DNA of 64,000 nucleotides, taken from contig JACJGO010000015.1 in assembly GCA_014163555.1 (NCBI GenBank), positions 62,001 through 126,000 on the forward strand, written 5' to 3'. The DNA comes from Flavisolibacter longurius. GTDB lineage: Bacteria > Bacteroidota > Bacteroidia > Chitinophagales > Chitinophagaceae. The notes under the pieces are model-generated. The model did not search any database. It saw nothing but the letters and a program-made list of their open reading frames with translations, and had not been told where the DNA came from. The position numbers and the translations under genes were made by a program. Every line of letters starts with the position of its first letter. Positions within the stretch are counted from its first letter, which is position 1. This document shows, in pieces, positions 1 to 8,885 of this stretch.

Positions 1-336
1 GCGCAGCGCCGCGATCCCGACTCTCTGTTGAACTGGATGACTGCCCTGATCCGGTTACGCAAGGAATGCCCCGAGATTGGATGGGGAAGCTGGGAGTTGG
101 TGGATGTGAAAAATCCATCGGTTCTTGGAATCTGCTACCAGTGGGAAGATAATTATGTGCTGGCCTTTCACAACTTCAGCGACAAGCCTCTCGAGATTTT
201 ATTTCCCGCAAAAACAACCGGCAAAAGTATGTTGGCAGACCTGATGAAAAATGAAACCTTTTGGTCTGATGAAAAAGAAAAGTTTACCATTCCCATGCAA
301 GCCTATGGCTACCGTTGGTTCCGTGCTAAAGATTGA
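1..336 (+). CDS. GH13 alpha-amylase-family enzyme, C-terminal end (partial)
   Basis: The reading frame is open from the first base and ends at TGA 334-336, so only the last 111 residues are present. They match the end of the GH13 barrel and the C-terminal beta domain of trehalose-synthase/maltosyltransferase-like enzymes: an RRDPDSLLNW stretch, a helix with RLRKECPEIGWG, then a beta-rich domain ending in GYRWFR. In those enzymes the barrel rearranges or hydrolyses alpha-glucosides; the catalytic residues lie outside this window. The gene converges on treZ, which fits a glycogen/trehalose cluster. The subfamily cannot be fixed from the tail alone. Confidence 0.75.
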   Translation, partial: AQRRDPDSLLNWMTALIRLRKECPEIGWGSWELVDVKNPSVLGICYQWEDNYVLAFHNFSDKPLEILFPAKTTGKSMLADLMKNETFWSDEKEKFTIPMQAYGYRWFRAKD

Positions 337-386
337 CAACCACGAAAGCGGCTGTTCAAATTAAGGAAAGGGCCTATATCTCTCCT

Positions 387-2240
387 TTATTTTGAATAAA
401 CAACTGCACTCAGTGGTAGTAATGTAAACGAGACCGCCTTCTCCAATCCCAGGGGATGGTGCCGGCTTTCCAGTGGGTCAGTTTCCTGGAGCCACCTGGT
501 TTCTTTCGAATCCAACAGCTTTTTACTTCCCCCCATTTCATCCGGGATCGCAACATCAATTTCACTTTCGGAAAGATTAAAAAAGCAGACTAATTTTTCA
601 TCATTTCCTGCTGCTTTGCGCAGGAGAAAAAAGGCGTCTTCATTGATCACTTCTGCACGACAGTCCTCCTTCTTAAAATTTTTGAGCGGTGCAAGGGTTT
701 GCCGAAGGCTGATCAATGCTTTGTGCCATTGAAGCAGAATGCGATGGTCCGGAGCTTCTCTTTTTTCCCATTGCATTTTTGATCGCAGAAAGGTTTGTTC
801 ATCCTGCGGGTCAGGAATTTCCGTGTCAAATCCAAAATCCTTGAACTCTTCCTGCCGTCCTTTTTGCACGGCCCGGATAAGGTCTTCATCACTATGACTG
901 ACAAAATAGAAGAACGGCGTTTGATCGCCATACTCCTCGCCCATAAACAACATGGGAACATAGGGAGCCAGTAAAAGGGCCGCTGCCGCAATTTTTACCC
1001 GTTCAAAATTTACGAGCATGCATAACCGTTCGCCGCCAGCACGGTTGCCCACCTGGTCATGATTGAGGTTGAAGGCAACAAAACGATTGCCTGAAATACC
1101 TTTGGAAGAAGTCCCATGCTTCCGCTTGCGGAACTTCACCCATTCGCCACTGTGCACAAACCCTTCGTTATAGGCCTTTACCACTTGCGCCATCCTGCCA
1201 AAATCGTAATAACGGTTCTTGTCTGCAGGATTTAGTTTTACATACAGCGCATGGTGAAAATCATCCAGCCATTGCCCGTCAAACCCAAAGCCACCCCGTT
1301 CCGGTGCCGTAACAACCTTGGGACTGTTCAGATCACTTTCCGCAACAAGGTGAAGCGTTCTTCCCAGTTTTTGTTCCAGTGCTTCCACCTTTTCGCTGGT
1401 GTATTGCCAGAAGTGCACCGCCCCGTTGTCAAAAACAGTGTGTACGGCATCGCAACGCAGTCCGTCGATGTGAAACTGTTCAAACCAGTACAAGGCATTG
1501 TCTGAAAAATAGTCCCGCACCGCATCGCTCCATTCCCCGTCGAAATTGATAGCGTCACCCCAGGGAGTGCAATAGGTATTTGTGAAATAAGGACCGTATT
1601 GCGAGAGATAAGCTCCTTCCGGCCCAATGTGATTATACACCACATCCAGCCAAACGGCGATGCCTTTTTGATGACAGGCATCCACTAATTTTTTTAAGCC
1701 TTCCGGTCCGCCATAACTATTTTGCACGGCATAGGGATAGGCTCCATCATAGCCCCAGTTGCGGCTGCCGGGAAATTGTGCTAATGGCATCAGCTCAATG
1801 GCATTAATGCCGATATCCTTCAGCGCATCCAGCCGGGGAATGATGGCTTCAAATGTGCCTTCCGGCGTAAAAGTGCCCACATGCAATTCATACAAAATGG
1901 TCTCCTCCATCGCCAGGCCTTTCCACCCGTTGTCATGCCAATTGAATGTATCGTGATCGATTGTTTCAGACGGGCCATGAACACCTTCGGGTTGATACAG
2001 TGATGCGGGATCCGGATGCTCCTTCCCTTCTTCCAGTTGATAAAAATAGCGCAAGGGCTTTCCCGGGTTTTCAACGGTTACGGTATAAAATCCCCATTCA
2101 TCTTTTTGCATGGGGATGTATTTGTCAAACGGCGCCACTACGTGCAGTTGCACAGCATTTTTTTCAGGTGCCCATACACGAAACAACAACGGCTTGTTCT
2201 TTTCTGTTTTCACGGGTTTTGTTTTAACGATGGCCATCAT
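387..2240 (-). CDS. treZ: malto-oligosyltrehalose trehalohydrolase
   Basis: This 617-residue protein is predicted to release trehalose from malto-oligosyltrehalose in the cytoplasm (GH13_10); there is no signal peptide. The N-terminus is a CBM48-like beta domain (FRVWAPEKNAVQLHV). The barrel follows with YELHVGTFTPEGTF, a DVVYNH region I motif, LRCDAVH with the nucleophile Asp, VAESD with the acid/base Glu, and NHDQVGNRA with the third Asp. Its start overlaps the end of the upstream alpha-glucosidase gene by 17 bases, so the two are probably co-translated. The usual partner TreY is not in the window; it may lie beyond the left edge or elsewhere. Confidence 0.9.
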   Translation of the reverse strand: MMAIVKTKPVKTEKNKPLLFRVWAPEKNAVQLHVVAPFDKYIPMQKDEWGFYTVTVENPGKPLRYFYQLEEGKEHPDPASLYQPEGVHGPSETIDHDTFNWHDNGWKGLAMEETILYELHVGTFTPEGTFEAIIPRLDALKDIGINAIELMPLAQFPGSRNWGYDGAYPYAVQNSYGGPEGLKKLVDACHQKGIAVWLDVVYNHIGPEGAYLSQYGPYFTNTYCTPWGDAINFDGEWSDAVRDYFSDNALYWFEQFHIDGLRCDAVHTVFDNGAVHFWQYTSEKVEALEQKLGRTLHLVAESDLNSPKVVTAPERGGFGFDGQWLDDFHHALYVKLNPADKNRYYDFGRMAQVVKAYNEGFVHSGEWVKFRKRKHGTSSKGISGNRFVAFNLNHDQVGNRAGGERLCMLVNFERVKIAAAALLLAPYVPMLFMGEEYGDQTPFFYFVSHSDEDLIRAVQKGRQEEFKDFGFDTEIPDPQDEQTFLRSKMQWEKREAPDHRILLQWHKALISLRQTLAPLKNFKKEDCRAEVINEDAFFLLRKAAGNDEKLVCFFNLSESEIDVAIPDEMGGSKKLLDSKETRWLQETDPLESRHHPLGLEKAVSFTLLPLSAVVYSK

Positions 2241-3840
2241 CGTTCAGTTCAATAATCAGTCCTTCGTCACCACTCAGCTCCATGCGTTCGGAAATTGTTT
2301 CGCCTTCGCGTTCCATTGACGTAGACAATACCACCGTTCCGGAAACTTTTCGGTGCGGCAGCGATATATAACTGGGTCGGTGGCTCAGGTTTAAAACCAC
2401 CAGGAAGCCTTTCTCCCCTTCCGCCTGACGGATGTAGGCCATCGCCTGTTGGTCGGAATAAACGGGTTTGTAATCACCCCACTGCAGCGAAGGCTCGCTT
2501 TGCCTGAGCTGGATCAACCGGCAGTATAGTGCCAGGTGCGAATACGGATCGTCTTTTTGAATTTCCACGTTCACCCGCTTGCTGGTGGAACTCAGGCGAA
2601 GCCAGGGTTCTGCCTGGCTGAATCCGCCAAACTCGCTGTTGTCCCACTGCATGGGCGTTCGGGCCGGGTCGCGGCTCAGGTTTTTATCAGGCATATTCAG
2701 CCCCTGCGGATCCTGCACTTCATCGGGCGGAATGGGAACATCCCGCATGCCCAGTTCTTCACCATAATAGATGGTGGGGGTACCCCGGAGGGTTAACAGC
2801 AACATGGCAGCCACCCGGGATTGCTGTAAACCTACCCTGCTGGTAATGCGTTGCTGATCGTGGTTGCCTAGCACCCAGTTTGGCCAGGCATTGTTGGGCA
2901 GGGCTCCTTCATATTCATCAATGGCTGATGCAATCCGTTGTGCCTCCCAAGGCAGCGAAAGAAGCATAAAATTGAAGGGAAGATGAGCGCCTTTATTGTC
3001 GATGCCGTAATAGGTCACCAGTTTGTGAATCGGCAGGTAGATTTCGCCTATCATCATGCGTTCGTCAAAGCTATCCAGCACTGCCCGCATCTGGTAAACG
3101 ATGTCATGCACTTCGGGCTGATCAGTTGAATACACCGGCAACAATTTTTCGTACGTAGCCATGTGATTCTGGTAATCTGGATTGACCGGGTTATCGCGGA
3201 ACTGCTCGTCCTTGATCATATGCCACATCACATCCACGCGGAAACCGTCTACACCTTTTTCCAGCCAGAACCGCATCACGTCCAGCATGGCTTGCTGCAC
3301 CTCGGGATTGCGCCAGTTGAGGTCGGGTTGCTCTTTCAGGAAAGCGTGGTAATAGTATTGGCTGGTACTTTCATCCCACTCCCAGGCTGGGCCACCAAAG
3401 ACTGAAAGCCAGTTGTTGGGAGGGGCGCCGTCTTCCAGCGCATCTTTCCAGATGTACCAGTCCCGCTTGGGATTGTCTTTTGATGATTTGGATTCCAGAA
3501 ACCAGGGATGCTGATCGGAGGTATGATTGGGAACGAGGTCGAGAATAATGCGGATGTTTTTTTGGTGCGCCTGTTCCAGCAGGGAATCAAAATCGTCCAT
3601 GCTCCCGAAAAGCGGGTGTATGCCTTTGTAGTCGGAAATATCATAGCCAAAATCGGCCATGGGGGAAGGGTAAATGGGTGAGATCCAGATGGCGGTCACA
3701 CCCAGCCATTGGAGGTAATCCAAGCGCTGCATCACGCCTTTCAGGTCGCCAACGCCATCGTTGTTGCTGTCCTGGAACGACCGGGGATAAATTTGGTAAA
3801 TAATGCCGTACTGCCACCAAAGGTATTTTTCCTTGCTCAT
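2224..3840 (-). CDS. GH13 alpha-glucosidase / oligo-1,6-glucosidase family
   Basis: A 538-residue cytoplasmic GH13 enzyme predicted to hydrolyse terminal alpha-glucosidic bonds of small malto- or isomalto-oligosaccharides. The opening WWQYGIIYQIYPRSFQD is typical of the oligo-1,6-glucosidase/alpha-glucosidase group. Region I (LDLVPNHTS), the nucleophile motif GFRVDV, the acid motif GEIYLP and NHDQQR are all intact. It is the first gene of a two-gene unit with treZ. The ATG at 3838-3840 is preceded by AT-rich sequence. The exact linkage preference cannot be read from the motifs. Confidence 0.88.
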   Translation of the reverse strand: MSKEKYLWWQYGIIYQIYPRSFQDSNNDGVGDLKGVMQRLDYLQWLGVTAIWISPIYPSPMADFGYDISDYKGIHPLFGSMDDFDSLLEQAHQKNIRIILDLVPNHTSDQHPWFLESKSSKDNPKRDWYIWKDALEDGAPPNNWLSVFGGPAWEWDESTSQYYYHAFLKEQPDLNWRNPEVQQAMLDVMRFWLEKGVDGFRVDVMWHMIKDEQFRDNPVNPDYQNHMATYEKLLPVYSTDQPEVHDIVYQMRAVLDSFDERMMIGEIYLPIHKLVTYYGIDNKGAHLPFNFMLLSLPWEAQRIASAIDEYEGALPNNAWPNWVLGNHDQQRITSRVGLQQSRVAAMLLLTLRGTPTIYYGEELGMRDVPIPPDEVQDPQGLNMPDKNLSRDPARTPMQWDNSEFGGFSQAEPWLRLSSTSKRVNVEIQKDDPYSHLALYCRLIQLRQSEPSLQWGDYKPVYSDQQAMAYIRQAEGEKGFLVVLNLSHRPSYISLPHRKVSGTVVLSTSMEREGETISERMELSGDEGLIIELNDDGHR

Positions 3841-4048
3841 GTGTCGATTCTGTTGTTGACCAATGAGACTATAAAAGTTTATACCAAATTCTGGCAGCGC
3901 TATGAAAAAGGCTTTGGGAATAGGTTAAATGCTGCATCCAGCAAACGCGGAGAAAGGGTAATCGGGCACAGCCGGAACAGGTTCGCTACTTACGGGCACC
4001 GCACCTGTTGTTCCGGTAATGCCTTTTGTTTTCAGGGCACTATTCGTT

Positions 4049-4228
4049 TCAAAACCGGCTCCTGTAAAAATCGATCAATGCATACACCATCACCGGTACG
4101 GTTACCAGCAGCATCCAATACCATTTTTCGTGAATGAGGTAAGCATTTTTGAGCACAACAGCATTGCACAAAACCATGGCCATAGCCATTGCACCGCTGC
4201 CTGCTACATAGGTTGTATTTCCCGTCAT
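4049..4228 (-). CDS. small two-helix membrane protein, function unknown
   Basis: A 59-residue frame, ATG 4226-4228 to TGA 4049-4051. It has two hydrophobic stretches, roughly residues 12-30 (AMAMAMVLCNAVVL) and 37-55 (YWMLLVTVPVMVYALIDFY), joined by a short polar loop, and ends in a basic tail (RSRF). The composition looks like a real small inner-membrane protein rather than random translation, and an AT-rich Bacteroidota-like leader precedes the ATG. I do not recognise a family. It stands alone between the alpha-glucosidase gene and a secreted propeller protein. Confidence 0.5.
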   Translation of the reverse strand: MTGNTTYVAGSGAMAMAMVLCNAVVLKNAYLIHEKWYWMLLVTVPVMVYALIDFYRSRF

Positions 4229-4553
4229 AAACTAAAATTGAGGGTTAAAAAATTTGCCGAAAACGCAAAGGAGCTGGTTTTGTATAGGGCAACCCTCTTT
4301 CATTGAAATCTTTAAAGCTGGAGAAGTAATATAACTTGGTGCAAAACGGAACAAACTCCGGAAATGACCAGGTGTAACAATCCTGCATGTCGAGAATCAG
4401 GATCTCAACGGGGTGCAAATGGATCGTCTGTTTTTTTGTTCCGGTCACATTTTAAAATTAAACTTTTTTGTTGTTTATTCCACGTTAATCCTTGTTGATT
4501 TTCGACACATATCTTCCTGAGATTTATCACCATTACTTTGATCTTTTCAAGCA
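4229..4553. other. intergenic stretch without a supported gene
   Basis: AT-rich sequence between the small membrane protein and the terminator of the downstream propeller gene. The only open frame (GTG start, 67 codons, minus strand) has no recognisable domain and an unconvincing composition. The end nearest 4228 probably holds the promoter of the small membrane protein, but no clear -33/-7 pair was found. Confidence 0.4.
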
Positions 4554-4583
4554 TAAAAAAACCCGCTCCAAAAGCGGGTTAGA
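4554..4583 (-). terminator. rho-independent terminator of the propeller gene
   Basis: Read on the minus strand, AACCCGCT-TTTGG-AGCGGGTT is followed by a run of Ts. It lies about 25 bases past the stop codon at 4609. Confidence 0.75.
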
Positions 4584-4608
4584 AACGAATTATCGTGAAA
4601 GACAACGA

Positions 4609-5424
4609 CTACTTTAACCGGTAAGCCGCTACCGTACGGGCAAAAAACGTAGGCACGTACATGATGCGCTGCACCGGATCGTACCCGATATCAGCAGTGT
4701 TCTTTTTATCGGCATGGGTTTCCAGCAGCGTGGTTACTTTTCCATCGGCACCCACGTAAAAAACATAACCGCCCCAAGAGGTTACCAGGTAAGCGCCATC
4801 GCCAACCGGCTCTATGCCATCACCACCCTGGGAAAGTTCGGCCAGCTTCACCTGGTTTTTGCTCCCATCCACTTTCATAAAGTTTTTGCCCGACGCCACA
4901 ATCAGGTCATTGCCCACGGCTTTCAGACCATTGACACCATGCATATTTTCCAGGTAGAGAGATGGCTGCTCTTTTTCCAGCCGCCATACCCTAGCTGTAC
5001 GCGAATCGGAAACATACACGACGCCGTTGTCGGTAACGGTTACATCGTTCAGCCCCGTAGCGCCTTCGATGGGTATTTTTTTATCGATCTTTCCATTTTG
5101 CAGATTGATCACCACCACGTTATTCAGATCGGCTACGTATAATTTATTGTTGTTGATGGCCATGCCTTTGGGTGCATGCAGCCCGGTTACCCAGGTAGAA
5201 TCATACCCGGTGCCATCGGCCTTTATGCGGGCAACGCCGCCCCTGCCATCGGCTTCCCAGGGAGCGCCGTCAATAAGGGTAATGTACAACCAGCCCGTTT
5301 TGGCATCGGGCAATACCGATTCGGGTGTAGCCACAATGGGTTCTGTTTCCCAGATTTTTTCCAGCTTTTGGGCCTGGGTAAACAAGGTTGGTAACAGCAG
5401 GAAAAGGAAGAATGTCTTTTTCAT
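4609..5424 (-). CDS. secreted SMP-30/NHL-like beta-propeller protein
   Basis: A 271-residue protein with a cleavable signal peptide (MKKTFFLFLLLPTLFTQAQ). The rest is a run of four-stranded propeller blades: repeats such as GLHAPKGMAINNNKLYVAD, GLNDVTVTDNGVVYVSDS and GYDPVQRIMYVPTF resemble SMP-30/gluconolactonase and NHL proteins. A lactonase activity is possible, but I cannot place the metal-binding residues with certainty, so the function stays open. It is a single-gene unit with its own terminator and a good -7 promoter element upstream. Confidence 0.75.
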   Translation of the reverse strand: MKKTFFLFLLLPTLFTQAQKLEKIWETEPIVATPESVLPDAKTGWLYITLIDGAPWEADGRGGVARIKADGTGYDSTWVTGLHAPKGMAINNNKLYVADLNNVVVINLQNGKIDKKIPIEGATGLNDVTVTDNGVVYVSDSRTARVWRLEKEQPSLYLENMHGVNGLKAVGNDLIVASGKNFMKVDGSKNQVKLAELSQGGDGIEPVGDGAYLVTSWGGYVFYVGADGKVTTLLETHADKKNTADIGYDPVQRIMYVPTFFARTVAAYRLK

Positions 5425-5470
5425 CGCAAAACATTTGAAACCCGAAAATCCGGCATTCTGCTTTCCGCAG

Positions 5471-5478
5471 CAAATCTA
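5471..5478 (-). promoter_or_regulatory. -7 promoter element of the propeller gene
   Basis: Minus-strand TAGATTTG matches the Bacteroidota -7 consensus TAnnTTTG and lies about 50 bases upstream of the ATG at 5424. No clear TTG -33 box was found at the expected distance. Confidence 0.4.
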
Positions 5479-5517
5479 ATTTTGAACGTCCTATTTCCAT
5501 GAAGTACCAGGCTGTCC

Positions 5518-5550
5518 CCAAAAAAAACAGGAGGGTCGCAACCCTCCTGT
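5518..5550 (-). terminator. terminator of the RND efflux operon
   Basis: An 8-bp stem (ACAGGAGG / CCTCCTGT) with a short GTCGCAAC-type centre is followed on the minus strand by eight Ts. It lies about 55 bases after the stop codon of the pump gene. Confidence 0.8.
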
Positions 5551-5601
5551 ACTAAACCAAACGATACAAAATGCCAGTCTTTACTTCAGCCTGCCTATTG
5601 T

Positions 5602-8600
5602 TTAAATATGTGACGGATCAAACTCCTTTTCATGGGATACACGCTTGCTGTACGATGCGGTCATCAATTCTGTGATCGGGTCTTGCTTTTTACCTCTCCG
5701 CATTTTGTTGATCAGTTTATCAAAGATGGAATACATCACCGGTACCACCACCAGGGTCAGGAACAGGGATGAGATCAAACCACCAATGATTACCCAGGCC
5801 AGACCATTTTTCCACTCGGCACCCGCACCGGAGGCGATCGCAATCGGCAACATACCAATTACCATCGCAATGGTTGTCATAAGGATCGGACGCAAACGGG
5901 CATGGTTGGCATCAATCAGCGCTTCATAGGTGCTGGCACCTTCTGCCTTCCGCTGGTTGGTAAAGTCAACAAGCATGATGGCGTTCTTGGCTACGAGACC
6001 AATCAGCATAATCAAACCAAGAATGGTAAACAGGTTGAGCGAGTTGTTCGTCAGCGCCAGAGCCAGCAAGGCACCAATAATGGAAAGCGGGATTGAGAAC
6101 AACACCACAAACGGGTATACAAAGCTGTTATACAGAGCCACCATAATCAGGTACACCAGTACAATGGCTGCTAATAAGGCAATACCCAATGAACCGAAAC
6201 CTTCGCTCTGGTTTTCCATATCACCACTCCACACATAGCTCACACCGGTTGGACGGGGTAATTCATCAAATTTTGCCTGCCATTCCTGTGCTACCGTACC
6301 GGTAGGACGACCAACCGTTTGGGCCTGCACTGTTACCGATGTACTCTTATCACGTCTTTCCAACTGGCTGGGGCCTGAGCTTTGTTTTACCGTGGCAAAC
6401 TGGGCCAGGCGAATCTGCTCTCCTTTGTCGTTAATGAATAAAAGATTGCTCACGTCTTCAATGCTCTGGCGGTTAAAGCTGCCATAGCGAATGTTGATGT
6501 CGTATTCGTATTCCCCCTGGCGAAACTTACCATCCGTGTTCCCGCTGAACGCGGTTTGCATGGTAGCACCTACCGTAGAAAGGTTCAATCCAAGTGCCGC
6601 CATTTTATCACGATCCACCTGTACGTTGATCTCCGGGTTGCCCGATTCTACTGAAAGTTTCATCTCAGTAGCACCTTCGATGGTACGCAATTGCTCCATC
6701 GCTGCTTTCGCAAAGGTCATCACGCTGTCCAGTTCCGGACCGGTTACCACAAGGGCCAGGGGTGCCTGCTCGGCAGAACCAAGGATACTTACCGGAACGG
6801 TTTTCACCTTGGCGCCTACAAGGATGGGCTCCAGTTCTTTTTTAATTTTGGCCGCATAAATGTTCGAGGCATCCGCACGGTCTTTCTTCTCTACCAACTG
6901 CACGTTGATCTCCGACTTGTAGGCCGTGGCTTGTGAGCCACCCATGCCTTCACTCGACTGGCCAACCGTGGCAATGAGCTTTGTTACTTCTTTTTTCGTT
7001 TTCAGGTATTCCTCTGCCCGTTGGGTCATGGCATTGGTTTGCTCGATCGAAGCGTCTTTCGGCATCTCGATCTGCACCAAAAATTCACCCCTGTCACTCT
7101 TGGCAAAAAACTCCGCACCAATATAGCCGCCACCGATCAAACCAAAAGAGGCGATCAGCAGGCCGAATACAACCGCCAGCGTTGTTTTCTTATGCGCCAG
7201 CGACCATTTCAGGATGCCGGTTACCCAGGCCGTAAAATTGTGCAGCATCTTTTCAAAGCCAATAATGATGCGGCCAAAGATGGTTTTGTTGGAGATCTTT
7301 TCCAGCTTACCAAAACGGCTCGACAACCAGGGTACAATGGTAAAGGAAGACAGGAGCGAAAGCAGGGTGGCAATGGATACTGTTACCGCAAACTGCTTCA
7401 GGATATCCGCAGCCAGCCCGGAGCTAAGGGCAATCGGCACAAACACCACCACAATAACAAGGGTGATAGAGGTTACCGTAAAGCCAATCTCTTTGGTGGC
7501 ATCATAGGCTGCTCTTACGCGGTTCTTCCCCATCTCCATGTGACGGTAAATGTTCTCCAGAACCACAATGGCATCATCCACCAAGATACCTACCACCAGC
7601 GAAAGGGCCAGCAGCGACATCAGGTTCAGCGTATATCCCAACAGGGCCATACCAATGAACGTGGCGATCAGCGAGGCCGGGATGGCAACCATCACAATCA
7701 GGGCGTTCCGTATGCTGTGTAGGAAGAACAACATCACGATTGCCACGAGGATGATCGCCAGGATCAGGTCAAAGATCACCGCATCGGCAGAGGCCAAAGT
7801 GTACACGGAACTGTCGTTGGCAACTTCCAGGTTCAGGTTGTTAACCGCATAATCTTTTTCCAGTTTTGTAATGGTGGCACGGATCTGCTCACTCACACCC
7901 ACGGCGTTGGCATCCGATTGCTTGATCACCTGCACGGCAATGGCGCTTTGCTGGTTTACACGGGCTATCTTCTCTACATCCTTCTGCGTATCCTGTACAT
8001 CGGCTACATCTACCAGGCGCACTTGCGCACCGTTCTTTGAAGAGATGACAAGGTTGCGCAGTTCATCCACCGTTTTGTATTTACCCGACAAACGGATCAA
8101 TACATCCTGCTCCCGCGTTTGTACGCTACCGGTAGGAAAGTCGAGGTTCGAGCTCAGAATGGCCTGCTGCACTTGTATTAAAGACAAGCCATAGCCATCC
8201 AGGCGATCAGCATCGATGCTGACCTGGATCTCACGTTCCTGTCCGCCAATGAGGTTGATCTGGGCCACGCCTTCTACCCGTGACAGCACCGGCGCAATGC
8301 GCTTGTCCATCAGGTCATAAAAAGTGGCTTCATCCATTTTGGCCGATGCTGCCATCGTCATAATGGGAAGATCATCCAGCGAAAACTTGTTCAGCGAGGG
8401 CGGATCAATGTCTTCCGGAAGGTCTTTCAGGATGGCATTAATACGGCGCTGGGCATCGTTCAGGGCATAATCCACATCGGTACCGCTGTTGAGGGTGATG
8501 ATCACGGAGGAAACGCTTTCAAACGAACGGGTATCGAGCTTTTTAATGTTTTCCATGGAAGACACGGCGTCTTCAATTTTTTTCGAAACGGTGTTCTCTA

Positions 8601-8775
8601 CTTCACTGGGGGAAGCACCGGGATACACCGTGGTCACCGATACCACCGAGGGGCTGAATTTGGGCAGCAGCTCGTAGTTCAGTGACGAGTAACTTAACAA
8701 TCCCCCCAGGATCAGTACCGTAAACAGTACGATCACCAGTGTGGGGCGCTTTATGGATACTTCTGCTAGTTTCAT
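5602..8775 (-). CDS. RND multidrug efflux pump, inner-membrane subunit (AcrB-like)
   Basis: A 1057-residue proton-driven pump predicted to export drugs or other hydrophobic compounds across the envelope with the adaptor and channel encoded just upstream. It has the usual two-fold repeat of six membrane helices and two large periplasmic loops. The proton-relay aspartates are visible in GILVDDAIVVLENIYRHME (helix 4), and the second half carries GLIMLIGLVAKNAIMLVDF. The N-terminus IKRPTLVIVLFTVLILGG is typical of the first helix. It is the last gene of the operon and is followed by a strong terminator. The substrate is unknown. Confidence 0.93.
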   Translation of the reverse strand: MKLAEVSIKRPTLVIVLFTVLILGGLLSYSSLNYELLPKFSPSVVSVTTVYPGASPSEVENTVSKKIEDAVSSMENIKKLDTRSFESVSSVIITLNSGTDVDYALNDAQRRINAILKDLPEDIDPPSLNKFSLDDLPIMTMAASAKMDEATFYDLMDKRIAPVLSRVEGVAQINLIGGQEREIQVSIDADRLDGYGLSLIQVQQAILSSNLDFPTGSVQTREQDVLIRLSGKYKTVDELRNLVISSKNGAQVRLVDVADVQDTQKDVEKIARVNQQSAIAVQVIKQSDANAVGVSEQIRATITKLEKDYAVNNLNLEVANDSSVYTLASADAVIFDLILAIILVAIVMLFFLHSIRNALIVMVAIPASLIATFIGMALLGYTLNLMSLLALSLVVGILVDDAIVVLENIYRHMEMGKNRVRAAYDATKEIGFTVTSITLVIVVVFVPIALSSGLAADILKQFAVTVSIATLLSLLSSFTIVPWLSSRFGKLEKISNKTIFGRIIIGFEKMLHNFTAWVTGILKWSLAHKKTTLAVVFGLLIASFGLIGGGYIGAEFFAKSDRGEFLVQIEMPKDASIEQTNAMTQRAEEYLKTKKEVTKLIATVGQSSEGMGGSQATAYKSEINVQLVEKKDRADASNIYAAKIKKELEPILVGAKVKTVPVSILGSAEQAPLALVVTGPELDSVMTFAKAAMEQLRTIEGATEMKLSVESGNPEINVQVDRDKMAALGLNLSTVGATMQTAFSGNTDGKFRQGEYEYDINIRYGSFNRQSIEDVSNLLFINDKGEQIRLAQFATVKQSSGPSQLERRDKSTSVTVQAQTVGRPTGTVAQEWQAKFDELPRPTGVSYVWSGDMENQSEGFGSLGIALLAAIVLVYLIMVALYNSFVYPFVVLFSIPLSIIGALLALALTNNSLNLFTILGLIMLIGLVAKNAIMLVDFTNQRKAEGASTYEALIDANHARLRPILMTTIAMVIGMLPIAIASGAGAEWKNGLAWVIIGGLISSLFLTLVVVPVMYSIFDKLINKMRRGKKQDPITELMTASYSKRVSHEKEFDPSHI

Positions 8776-8800
8776 TTGTTTCTTGTTTCAATTTTTCTTG

Positions 8801-8870
8801 GAAGACATGCCAGGAGCATGTCCCTACACAACATTTCTTTGAAGGACACGCCAGCGGCCTGTACCTACAT
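8801..8870. repeat. two REP-like hairpin repeats
   Basis: Two related 28-30 base units (8801-8828 and 8841-8870) lie between the adaptor and pump genes. Each contains a small palindrome: GACATGC-CAGGA-GCATGTC in the first, and a degenerate GACACGCC-AGCG-GCCTGTAC version in the second. Each ends in CCTACA. They resemble dispersed REP-type intergenic repeats. They sit inside an operon, so they could act as mRNA stability elements. Confidence 0.55.
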
Positions 8871-8885
8871 ACCGCACACTAATCA

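Noticed and set aside
4245-4448. 67-codon open frame on the minus strand starting with GTG
   Set aside because: No domain, signal peptide or convincing composition, and it needs a non-ATG start in AT-rich intergenic sequence.
7021-7722. 233-codon plus-strand frame within the RND pump gene
   Set aside because: Antisense shadow of a gene with all expected pump motifs.
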